DNA from: Candidatus Altarchaeota archaeon
Lineage (GTDB): Archaea; Altiarchaeota; Altiarchaeia; JAFGQM01
Direction: 5' to 3'
Length of the DNA: 21,810 bases
Assembly: GCA_016935655.1 (NCBI GenBank)
Contig: JAFGQM010000128.1
Span: 1 to 21,810, forward strand
Position 1 is the first letter of the stretch; each line of letters begins with the position of its first letter. Shown piece by piece: positions 15,075 to 21,415 of the stretch. The notes beneath the pieces are model-generated. The model did not search any database. It worked only from the letters and a program-made list of their open reading frames with translations, and was not told the DNA's origin. Both the position numbers and the translations under genes were made by a program.

Positions 15075-16568
15075 TTACTGGAACTTGCTCACGTCGATGT
15101 TTACCTTCTTCCCGCTTTTCTTTCTCCAGTACCAGAAGCCTATCACTGCGATTGCCAGTACGAGTAATATCCCTGCTGTCCCATCGCCGCCGTTCTGTTT
15201 TAGGTCGCTTGGGTCCAGGGATATTGTCTCCTCGATTATTGAAACGCCTGACTCGGAATCGAAATCCTTGAATGTCGCCTTCACCGTCAGTTCCGGTTTG
15301 CTTGGGAGGTCGAAACGGAATACCTTGTGCTTGTCAGGCTTTATCTTGTCCGTGAAGCCGGTACCAATGACTGCGCCGTCCTGCAACAGCTCGAGCTTTA
15401 CGGCCTCGGCGTCTTTGTTGCCGTAGTTCGCGACATCAACTTCGATCTCGCCGTTCTTCTTGTCCACTGACATGTCGATTACCCTGAGGTCCACGAAACC
15501 GTTGACTTGGACCCCCAAAGACTTGGTGTCCGTGAGCTGCTTTTTGCTGCCCGTCCTCTGGTAATTTATGGACAATGTGGCATCTACCGGCCTTGCCTCA
15601 GCGTCATTGTCTACATCAAGATAGAATGTCACCTGCTTCGTCTCACCCATCCCCAGCTTTTCTATCAGCTCCTCATTGGACCCCGCCATCTGCAAAGGAG
15701 AGCTTGCAGTCAGGGATAGATATAGGTTCTCCAGGTCCACCGTGCCGACGTTCTTTATGGCTATTGTAACCGGCTTTGTGATGCCTGGCTCCAGCTTAGA
15801 GTCCACGCTGTCTATCATTAACTCAGTCCCCGCCTCCACGACGACTATCCCGACCGACGTGGAGAACGTCTTGGTGACGCTGTTCTCATCGCTGTATTCC
15901 ACAGTAACAGTCATCGGGTGGATACCGACAGTAGCTGAATCAGAGGCCCTTATCTTAAACGTAAGTTCCGTCTCCTGTTTGGAAAGCAGAAGGTCGATAT
16001 TCTTCTTCTGGCTCTCAATCGGGTATACCTCGTCTTCCGTAGGACTCAGGGAGATTATCGCATTCCTAACCCCGCCTGACCCCGGATTGCCTATAGTCAG
16101 CAAAAGGTTCTCAGAACCGCCGGGTACTACCTGTGTTTCCCTGGCTATGATCTCCAGATTCGCCCTAGATACGACGGTTATGGGTATGTTGATCTTATAG
16201 GTGTAAGATACGCCCATTATCCTGTAGTTGCCTCTTACCTCGACCGTGTAAGCCCCGGGCGGGGTGTTGGAGGCTGTTTTTACAGTAAAGACTGCGGACG
16301 TGCTGGACAAGGGCTGCACAGTCCCGATTTTTACATCATCGTCCGAACTCACACTGATCCCAGTGTCCACAGTGGTTATCCTGGCCTCCAGTTCGTCCAA
16401 AGTGAGCAGTGTGCTCGTGTCTGCAAAGGTCACTATTATCTTGGCAGATCCGCCAGAGTATATCTCATCTGGCGTAACAGTATAAGACGTCGAAAGGTAG
16501 GACGTCCCAGCGTTCACTGGGACAAAGAATAGTCCCAGCAATACCAAAGAGTACATTATTTTTTTCAT
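15075..16568 (-). CDS. Membrane-anchored Ig-fold (CARDB/COG1361-like) surface protein
   Basis: A 497-residue secreted protein with a signal peptide (MKKIMYSLVLLGLFFVPVNA, residues 1-20). Several beta-rich Ig-like modules carry the CARDB/NEW3 pattern (VPGGSENLLLTIGNPGSGGV, EPGITKPVTIAIKNVGTVDL, EIEVDVANYGNKDAEAVKLELL). One C-terminal helix (about 461-479) precedes a short basic tail. No catalytic motif is seen. Such COG1361-like proteins are often encoded beside MacB-type permeases in archaea and probably act as extracellular partner or docking domains of the pump (inference). It starts inside the ATPase stop (ATGA overlap) with GAGG 7 nt upstream, so translation is coupled. Confidence 0.82.
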   Translation of the reverse strand: MKKIMYSLVLLGLFFVPVNAGTSYLSTSYTVTPDEIYSGGSAKIIVTFADTSTLLTLDELEARITTVDTGISVSSDDDVKIGTVQPLSSTSAVFTVKTASNTPPGAYTVEVRGNYRIMGVSYTYKINIPITVVSRANLEIIARETQVVPGGSENLLLTIGNPGSGGVRNAIISLSPTEDEVYPIESQKKNIDLLLSKQETELTFKIRASDSATVGIHPMTVTVEYSDENSVTKTFSTSVGIVVVEAGTELMIDSVDSKLEPGITKPVTIAIKNVGTVDLENLYLSLTASSPLQMAGSNEELIEKLGMGETKQVTFYLDVDNDAEARPVDATLSINYQRTGSKKQLTDTKSLGVQVNGFVDLRVIDMSVDKKNGEIEVDVANYGNKDAEAVKLELLQDGAVIGTGFTDKIKPDKHKVFRFDLPSKPELTVKATFKDFDSESGVSIIEETISLDPSDLKQNGGDGTAGILLVLAIAVIGFWYWRKKSGKKVNIDVSKFQ

Positions 16569-17302
16569 TTTTTTGCCTCAGATTTTTTGTTTTTGTTGTT
16601 ATTAACCTGAAATTCGCCGTCATCCATGAACTTCCCGTCAACGAGATGGAGACTTCTTCTCGCCCTCTCGGAGAGCTTTGCATCATGTGTGATTACTATC
16701 AGTGTTATGCCCTTGCTGTTCAGGTTCTCCAGTACCTCGATTATCTTCAGGCCGCTCTTTGTGTCCAGGTTCCCGGTCGGCTCGTCTGCGAGGATGATCT
16801 GCGGGTCGTTTACCAATGCGCGCGCGATGGCCACCCTCTGCCTCTCGCCGCCGCTGAGTTCCGCCGGCTTGTGTTTCAGTCTCCCCCCCAGGCCTACCAA
16901 CTCCAGCAGAGCTGCGGCCTTCTTGAGCGCCAAACCTTTGGGCACGCCGTCGAACCTCATGGGAAGGGCAACGTTCTCCTGCGCCGTAAGGCCAGGCATT
17001 AGGTTGAATGTCTGGAAGACAAAACCTATCATCTTCCTTCTCACGCGCGCCAGCCCGTCCTCGCTCATCTTGGATATGTCAGCTCCCCCGAGGAGTATCC
17101 TGCCCGCTGTGGGGGTGTCCAGACAGCCTATGAGATTCAGCAATGTCGATTTCCCGCTCCCGCTGGGGCCGACTATTGCGATATACTCGCCTTTATCGGT
17201 GCAGAAGTCGACACCCCTTATCGCAGGCACCTGTACCTTCCCCATCAAGTAGACCTTCCACACCTTCTCCATCTCCAATATGCACACTTTCTTAACCATC
17301 AT
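16565..17302 (-). CDS. ABC transporter ATPase, MacB/LolD type
   Basis: A 245-residue ATPase with all ABC motifs: Walker A GPSGSGKS (45-52), Q-loop FVFQTFNLMPGLTAQENV (Gln97), signature LSGGERQRVAIARAL (from 149), Walker B ILADEPTGNLD (170-180) and the switch His206 in VITHD. The N-terminus (MEKVWKVYLMGKVQVPAIRGVDF) and DEPTGNLD place it in the LolD/MacB export group. It powers the two downstream permeases. It overlaps the padR stop by 11 bp and the surface-protein start by 4 bp. The C-terminus ends in a Lys/Asn-rich tail. The first ATG of two adjacent ones is used; no clear SD precedes it. Confidence 0.95.
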   Translation of the reverse strand: MMVKKVCILEMEKVWKVYLMGKVQVPAIRGVDFCTDKGEYIAIVGPSGSGKSTLLNLIGCLDTPTAGRILLGGADISKMSEDGLARVRRKMIGFVFQTFNLMPGLTAQENVALPMRFDGVPKGLALKKAAALLELVGLGGRLKHKPAELSGGERQRVAIARALVNDPQIILADEPTGNLDTKSGLKIIEVLENLNSKGITLIVITHDAKLSERARRSLHLVDGKFMDDGEFQVNNNKNKKSEAKK

Positions 17303-17894
17303 GGGACCAAATTGCGTTCATCTCCTTTACGCTCCTCTGGAGCAACTTTCTCGTCTTCTCAAGTTTTTTGTCCGTATTAGGGTCAGCCTTCTTAAGGGAT
17401 TCCCTAAGGTTGAAGAATATGGTGAATGCAAACTGCGGCCATATGTCATACAGCTTCTCAATCCCCCTCATGTACTGGTCGTTCTGGCCCAATAAAATCT
17501 CCCTGAAGGCCGTAAGTATCTCGTCGGCCCTTTTCCTGTTTTGTTTAAGGAATTTCTCGCCTTTGGGGGTTATGTTGTATACCTTCTTGATCCCGTTGGC
17601 CTCGCACTTGGCCAGCCCTTCTTCGCTTAATGCCTGAAGCGTCGGATATACAGCACCCGGGCTTGGCTTGTAGAAGCCGTTGAATCTTTCTGATATGGAC
17701 ATGATAATCTGGTAGCCGTGTCTTGGTTTCTCCGAGATTGAATCAAGGATGAGTATCCTGATGTCGCCCCTTTCAAGGAACTTCTCCAGGAACATCTCCT
17801 TTACAGTCTTGAGCGTATCGATTACCTTCTCGTCCCTGAGTAGCTCCATGGCCTTCTCGTTCTTCTGCAATAATTTTTGTAGGTTCTCGTTCAT
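17292..17894 (-). CDS. PadR-family transcriptional regulator
   Basis: A 200-residue PadR regulator. A ~42-residue N-terminal helical extension (coiled-coil-like, Lys/Glu-rich) precedes the winged helix, which contains GDIRILILDSISEKPRHGYQ, FYKPSPGAVYPTLQALSEEGL and the wing KVYNITPKGEKFL. The C-terminal helices (from ~120) would form the dimer. PadR proteins commonly repress neighbouring export pumps and themselves until a ligand binds; here it is the first gene of an ABC export operon, which it overlaps by 11 bp. The N-terminal extension is longer than in ordinary PadR proteins. A cluster of palindromes immediately upstream of the ATG is the likely operator. Confidence 0.93.
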   Translation of the reverse strand: MNENLQKLLQKNEKAMELLRDEKVIDTLKTVKEMFLEKFLERGDIRILILDSISEKPRHGYQIIMSISERFNGFYKPSPGAVYPTLQALSEEGLAKCEANGIKKVYNITPKGEKFLKQNRKRADEILTAFREILLGQNDQYMRGIEKLYDIWPQFAFTIFFNLRESLKKADPNTDKKLEKTRKLLQRSVKEMNAIWSHDG

Positions 17895-17899
17895 GCTGG

Positions 17900-17936
17900 T
17901 GTATCATGATACATCGCGATATATCGGGATATATCG
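17900..17936 (-). promoter_or_regulatory. Palindrome cluster: likely PadR operator
   Basis: Just upstream of padR lie a perfect 14-bp palindrome TGTATCATGATACA (17900-17913), then ATCGCGAT (17913-17920), CGATATATCG (17917-17926) and GATATATC (17928-17935). The first contains the TGTA...TACA-type dyad common in PadR operators. The cluster spans -6 to -42 from the ATG, where RNA polymerase or its start site would be covered. Confidence 0.65.
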
Positions 17937-17944
17937 TTTATATC
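17936..17944 (-). promoter_or_regulatory. Possible TATA box of the padR operon
   Basis: ATATAAACG on the minus strand lies directly behind the palindrome cluster, about 45 nt before the ATG. A start site some 25 nt downstream would fall inside the operators. No SD is seen before padR. Confidence 0.35.
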
Positions 17945-18126
17945 TAGAATTAACTGGTATAAAAATATTAGAGTGATTAAGAATAAGAGACTATGAATGT
18001 TAAGGCTACCCTCTAGGAACGCATACGCCTGTTATGCTCTTTTCCATTTTAATAAAGTTTTGTAGATGAAAACAACAATAAAAGCCGATTAACCCGCCTT
18101 TTAGGTCTGTTTCCTTAAATACCACA
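17945..18126. other. AT-rich intergenic region between padR and the structured RNA
   Basis: Part of the ~450-bp gap between two divergent protein genes. I see no frame with coding character. GCATA-CGCCTGT-TATGC followed by a T-run (around 18022-18045) could be a weak hairpin. No tRNA or C/D-box pattern is found on either strand. Confidence 0.5.
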
Positions 18127-18134
18127 TTTTTAAA
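18127..18134 (+). promoter_or_regulatory. TATA box of the structured RNA
   Basis: TTTTTAAA centred at about 18131 predicts a start near 18156-18158, exactly where the first base-paired strand begins. Confidence 0.55.
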
Positions 18135-18155
18135 CCCCCAACAGCTAATTTAACA

Positions 18156-18340
18156 GTCGTGTTGAGGCGTACTCCTGATTCTGCTGCTTATTTCGAATGA
18201 GGGAGACACAACACAACACGGTACAGCCCCTCTGGGTCAAGTTGGTCGAGGGTGTGAGAACATACTATGAGACCAAACGTTACATGAGGGGCGCAGTTTA
18301 TGATTATCCCTCCTGCCTGCGTAGTGGGCTGGGGGATTAA
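18156..18340 (+). ncRNA. Candidate structured non-coding RNA, H/ACA-guide-like
   Basis: A GC-rich island in AT-rich surroundings that folds into at least three hairpins. Hairpin 1: 18156-18164 with 18214-18222 (7 Watson-Crick plus 2 wobble pairs), an internal loop, CUCCU/GGGAG (18172-18176/18201-18205), then facing GA steps and UUC/GAA, a kink-turn-like element; ACA follows at 18223-18225. Hairpin 2: GCCCCUC/GAGGGGC (18226-18232/18286-18292), a 9/9 internal loop, UUGGUC/GACCAA, facing GA/GA, and GUGUG/CAUAC capped by AGAA. Hairpin 3: AUCCCUC/GGGGGAU (18306-18312/18331-18337). A lower stem, a pocket, an upper stem with a kink-turn and ACA are the plan of archaeal H/ACA guide RNAs, which direct pseudouridylation. 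Against this, hairpin 2 lacks a clear ACA. It could instead be a structured leader of the dnaG operon. The 3' end is uncertain. Confidence 0.55.
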
Positions 18341-18355
18341 GAGGGTTGAACCCTC
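18341..18355 (+). other. Inverted repeat GAGGGTT-G-AACCCTC before the DUF167 gene
   Basis: Seven-base arms around one central base, six bases before the ATG at 18361. As RNA it could form a 6-bp hairpin with a TGA loop and close the preceding RNA; as DNA it could be an operator. It hides the only GAGG near this start codon. Confidence 0.45.
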
Positions 18356-18360
18356 ACATT

Positions 18361-18654
18361 ATGTTTGACGCTTTAAGGAAAGCTGAGAACGGGGTCGAAA
18401 TCAGTCTCTGCGTGATCCCGAATGCGGATAGGACCGCACTGGCTGGTTATGATGAATGGAAACATTGTTTCAAGTTCAAGACTAATGCCTTAGCCGAAAA
18501 GAACAAGGCTAATAGAGCTCTATTGGATTTTTTTCAGTCCCTGTTTGGGAAAGAGGTAGCTCTTACAAAAGGTGAAAGGTCTAGGAACAAGACAATACTC
18601 GTTCTCGGCGCAACCTTGGAAGACGTATCAGACAAGTTAGAAAAACAAAAATAG
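18361..18654 (+). CDS. DUF167 (YggU-like) family protein
   Basis: A 97-residue protein of the DUF167 family: a VEISLCVIPNADRTALAGYDEW core, then FKFKTNALAEKNKANRALLDFFQSLFG and the conserved strand-turn VALTKGERSRNKTILVLG. These are small alpha/beta proteins of unknown function found in all domains. The open frame also allows a TTG at 18346, but this lies within an inverted repeat, so the ATG at 18361 is used. It ends 9 bp before dnaG, whose SD overlaps this gene's stop codon, so the two are in one operon. Confidence 0.88.
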   Translation: MFDALRKAENGVEISLCVIPNADRTALAGYDEWKHCFKFKTNALAEKNKANRALLDFFQSLFGKEVALTKGERSRNKTILVLGATLEDVSDKLEKQK

Positions 18655-18663
18655 GTGGAAAAA

Positions 18664-19938
18664 ATGGGTAAAGCACCAGTAGACATCATAAAATACATAA
18701 TACACGCTAAAGCTGAAGCGAAAGGACTAGTAGAAAAGCCTGATTTGATCGGGGCTATTTTCGGTCAGACGGAGGGACTCTTGGGCGAGGATTTGGACCT
18801 GAGGGAGCTCCAGAAGAGCGGAAGGATCGGCAGGATTGACGCCGACATGGAGACCAAGGGCGGGGTAACGCGCGCTACGATAACAGTGCCGTCCAGCCTG
18901 GATATGGTGGAAACATCCATCATAGCCGCAGGCATAGAGACCATAACGAGGGTCGGGCCGTGCGACGCGAGCTTCAAGGTCGGCGACATCGAGGACATCC
19001 GAGAAGCCAAGAGGAAGGCGGTCATAGACAGGGCTAGGCAGATATTAAAGGATCTGTTAATCAAAGAGATACCGGATGCAAAGGAGATAGCAGAAGAGGT
19101 GAGGAAGGACGTGAGGGGCGGAGAGGTTACAAAGGTATTGGGTCTGGACGCCGGGCCGGCTGTCGACACGTCAGAAAGCGTTATATTCGTGGAAGGCAGG
19201 GCTGACGTCATCAACCTTCTGAGGAACGGCATAAAGAACGCTGTCGCTATCGGCGGGATAAAGATACCCAAAGAAGCGATAGAGCTTTGCAACAGCAAGA
19301 TCTCCACAATCTTTGTAGACGGTGACAGGGGCGGCGACTTAATAGTGAAATCCCTGGAGAACAGCGGGGCCGAATTCGACTATGTGGCGAAGGCCCCAAG
19401 AGGCAGGGAAGTGGAGAACCTGACAAGAAAGGAGATTATAATGGCCCTAAGGAGGAAGGTGGCCGCAGACCAGGCATTGTCTGATCTTGGGAGAGAAGGC
19501 AAAAGGGACAATAGGGATGCTAGGGATAACAGGGACAGTAGAGATGCTAGGGACAGTAGGGATGCTGGGGAGACTACAAGCAGCAGCCGCAGAGAGCCGC
19601 GAAAATTCGAAAGGAGAGAGCCTATGGTAAGGCGCGAGCGTGAACCAATGCCTGCAAGGGAGAGCAAGGCGGACTCTGTCGAAAGCAAGCTCCTGGAGAA
19701 GCTCGGCACCATAAAAAACGAAGCCGTCTTTTTGGATGAAAACCTGGAGGAGATAAGCAGGTCTGACTTGAAAAAGGCCAAAAAAGAGGGCGAGGTGGAC
19801 GCTTATGCCTTGGTCATAGACGATATAATATCGCCTGAGATCATGTCCCTGGGGAACAAGTGCAAATATGTGGTGGGCATAACGACGGCGGACAATCTCA
19901 GTGTTCCTGAGGATAAGATAGTCGTCACCAAGTTTTAG
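18664..19938 (+). CDS. dnaG: Archaeal DnaG primase-like protein
   Basis: A 424-residue archaeal DnaG. The N-terminal domain (MGKAPVDIIKYIIHAKAEAKG...) is typical. The TOPRIM domain (about 170-245) has VEGRADV with Glu177 and VDGDRGGDL with Asp219/Asp221, the metal-binding acidic residues. A disordered Arg/Asp linker (280-335) leads to a C-terminal domain (338-424) ending SVPEDKIVVTKF. In Sulfolobus and relatives this protein makes short primers and is also a component of the RNA exosome, where it favours poly(A)-rich substrates. A GTG at 18655 is in frame, but the ATG at 18664 has AGGTGG at 5-nt spacing. The linker carries a nearly pure 9-nt tandem repeat. Confidence 0.96.
   Translation: MGKAPVDIIKYIIHAKAEAKGLVEKPDLIGAIFGQTEGLLGEDLDLRELQKSGRIGRIDADMETKGGVTRATITVPSSLDMVETSIIAAGIETITRVGPCDASFKVGDIEDIREAKRKAVIDRARQILKDLLIKEIPDAKEIAEEVRKDVRGGEVTKVLGLDAGPAVDTSESVIFVEGRADVINLLRNGIKNAVAIGGIKIPKEAIELCNSKISTIFVDGDRGGDLIVKSLENSGAEFDYVAKAPRGREVENLTRKEIIMALRRKVAADQALSDLGREGKRDNRDARDNRDSRDARDSRDAGETTSSSRREPRKFERREPMVRREREPMPARESKADSVESKLLEKLGTIKNEAVFLDENLEEISRSDLKKAKKEGEVDAYALVIDDIISPEIMSLGNKCKYVVGITTADNLSVPEDKIVVTKF
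19504..19566 (+). repeat. 9-nt tandem repeat in the dnaG linker
   Basis: Seven in-frame units of the pattern AGG-GAY-RNY encode R-D-(N/A/S): RDN, RDA, RDN, RDS, RDA, RDS, RDA. The codons are nearly identical between units, which points to recent slippage-type expansion in a disordered linker. Confidence 0.9.
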
Positions 19939-19942
19939 GCTT

Positions 19943-21406
19943 ATGGATGTAGGTATCGAAAATACTTCAGAGGTTTCGTTGCCTAAGGATCCTCTGGACA
20001 TGATAATAGGGCAGGAGGAAGCCGTGAGAGTAGCCAGGATTATACCCCGGCAGAGAAGGCACCTCCTCCTTGTCGGCCCACCGGGCGTAGGGAAGAGCAT
20101 GATAGCAAAGGCCTTGGCTTATCATATGCCAAAGCCAAAACAGGAGATAACAGTAGTCCACAATCCCCAAAATCCTGAAAGGCCTTTTGTGACGGTGAGG
20201 GGGGTGCAGGACCTAAAGAAGGAACAAAAAATCCAGATGCTGGCGCAAGGTAAAATTGTAAGCCCGAAAGAGATACCGAAGGTCATATCAGAGAGGATGG
20301 GCTTCAGGTGCATGAAATGCGGCGAGTACAGCAGCAGCGAAGAGGAGAACTGCCCTGCCTGCAAGGGCTACAAGTTCAACGAAGAGAAGAACACCCCGTT
20401 TTCTGACCTGATATCGCAAGTCTTCAACGTCAATTTCTACGACTACCCCGAGGAAGAGGTGCATATAACCAAGGTAGACAGCAAGGGAAACGAGGAGGTC
20501 ATAGTCTACCAGAACGTCAACGGGAAGTCGGTGAGGATCATAGACGGGGAGGCCTTTGAGAGTTTGAACAAGCTGGAGAAAAGGAAGAAAAGCAAGATAT
20601 TAATCCCTCTGAAAAGGAATACGTTCGTCCAGGCGACCGGGGCCTCGGAGACTGAGCTGCTCGGCGATGTAAGGCACGACCCATGGGGGGGTCTGGCAGA
20701 GGCTGGCGGGCTGCTGCCGTACGAAAGGGTTATACCCGGGGCCATACACGAAGCGCATGAGGGAGTCCTATTCATCGATGAGCTGCCCCAGTTGGCGCAT
20801 CTGCAACACCACATACTCACGGCCATGCAGGAGAAGGCATTCCCGATCTCCGGGATGAACCCGACCTCTTCCGGCGCATCGGTAAAGGTGCAGAAAGTAC
20901 CCTGCGATTTCATTTTTGTCGGGGCCTGCAACATCAATGAGTTGGATGCCATCCTGCCCCCGCTCAGGTCGAGGGTGATAGGCGGCGGCTACGAGGTCCT
21001 TTTGGAGACGACCATACCGTACAGTGAAGAAAACGCGCATAAGTTCATCCAGTTCTTCACCCAGGAGGTCATACTGGACCAGAAGATACCCCATGGCACC
21101 GCAGGGGCTGTGAAGGAGCTTATAAAAGAGGCCCGAAGAAGGGCTGAGGAGATAGACGACGCCAAAAACGCGCTCACCCTCAGGCTGAGGGATCTGGGCG
21201 GGGTGATAAGGCTCGCCGGGGATCTGGCGAGGGTGGAGGAGTCAGAGTTCATAACAGACAAGCACATAAAAGAGGCCCTGAAAGGGGCGAAGAGCATAGA
21301 ACAGCAGCTAGTCGACAAGTATGGCAGCATATGGAAGGGAAGGGCCAGGGACACCACTGTCGAGAAGCTTGTCAGCGGGGAGAAAAGAGCCACAGGATAC
21401 CGTTAA
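19943..21406 (+). CDS. LonB-related AAA+ ATPase without protease domain, with zinc ribbon
   Basis: A 487-residue AAA+ protein. Walker A is GPPGVGKS (45-52), Walker B VLFIDEL (275-281), sensor Asn330 in GACN and the Arg-finger region PPLRSRV (339-345). The sequence matches archaeal LonB (HNPQNPERP, DVRHDPWGGL, HEAHEGVLFIDEL, SIEQQLVDKY). Two features differ. First, the insert between Walker A and B, where LonB has two membrane helices, instead holds a zinc-ribbon pattern C123-x2-C126...C137-x2-C140 and no hydrophobic segment. Second, the protein ends just after SIEQQLVDKY, where the Ser-Lys protease domain would begin, and archease follows 9 bp later, so no protease half is nearby. It may be an unfoldase or remodeller; the substrate is unknown. 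It starts 4 bp after dnaG. Confidence 0.88.
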   Translation: MDVGIENTSEVSLPKDPLDMIIGQEEAVRVARIIPRQRRHLLLVGPPGVGKSMIAKALAYHMPKPKQEITVVHNPQNPERPFVTVRGVQDLKKEQKIQMLAQGKIVSPKEIPKVISERMGFRCMKCGEYSSSEEENCPACKGYKFNEEKNTPFSDLISQVFNVNFYDYPEEEVHITKVDSKGNEEVIVYQNVNGKSVRIIDGEAFESLNKLEKRKKSKILIPLKRNTFVQATGASETELLGDVRHDPWGGLAEAGGLLPYERVIPGAIHEAHEGVLFIDELPQLAHLQHHILTAMQEKAFPISGMNPTSSGASVKVQKVPCDFIFVGACNINELDAILPPLRSRVIGGGYEVLLETTIPYSEENAHKFIQFFTQEVILDQKIPHGTAGAVKELIKEARRRAEEIDDAKNALTLRLRDLGGVIRLAGDLARVEESEFITDKHIKEALKGAKSIEQQLVDKYGSIWKGRARDTTVEKLVSGEKRATGYR

Positions 21407-21415
21407 TTCTACAAA

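Noticed and set aside
17978..18110. Short frames in the AT-rich gap upstream of the RNA (for example a 13-codon minus-strand ATG frame)
   Set aside because: Too short, without SD or coding character.
18156..18340. RNase P RNA, SRP RNA or 5S rRNA identity for the structured RNA
   Set aside because: I do not see the conserved RNase P core strings, the SRP domain IV GGAAG-type loop, or 5S length and arms.
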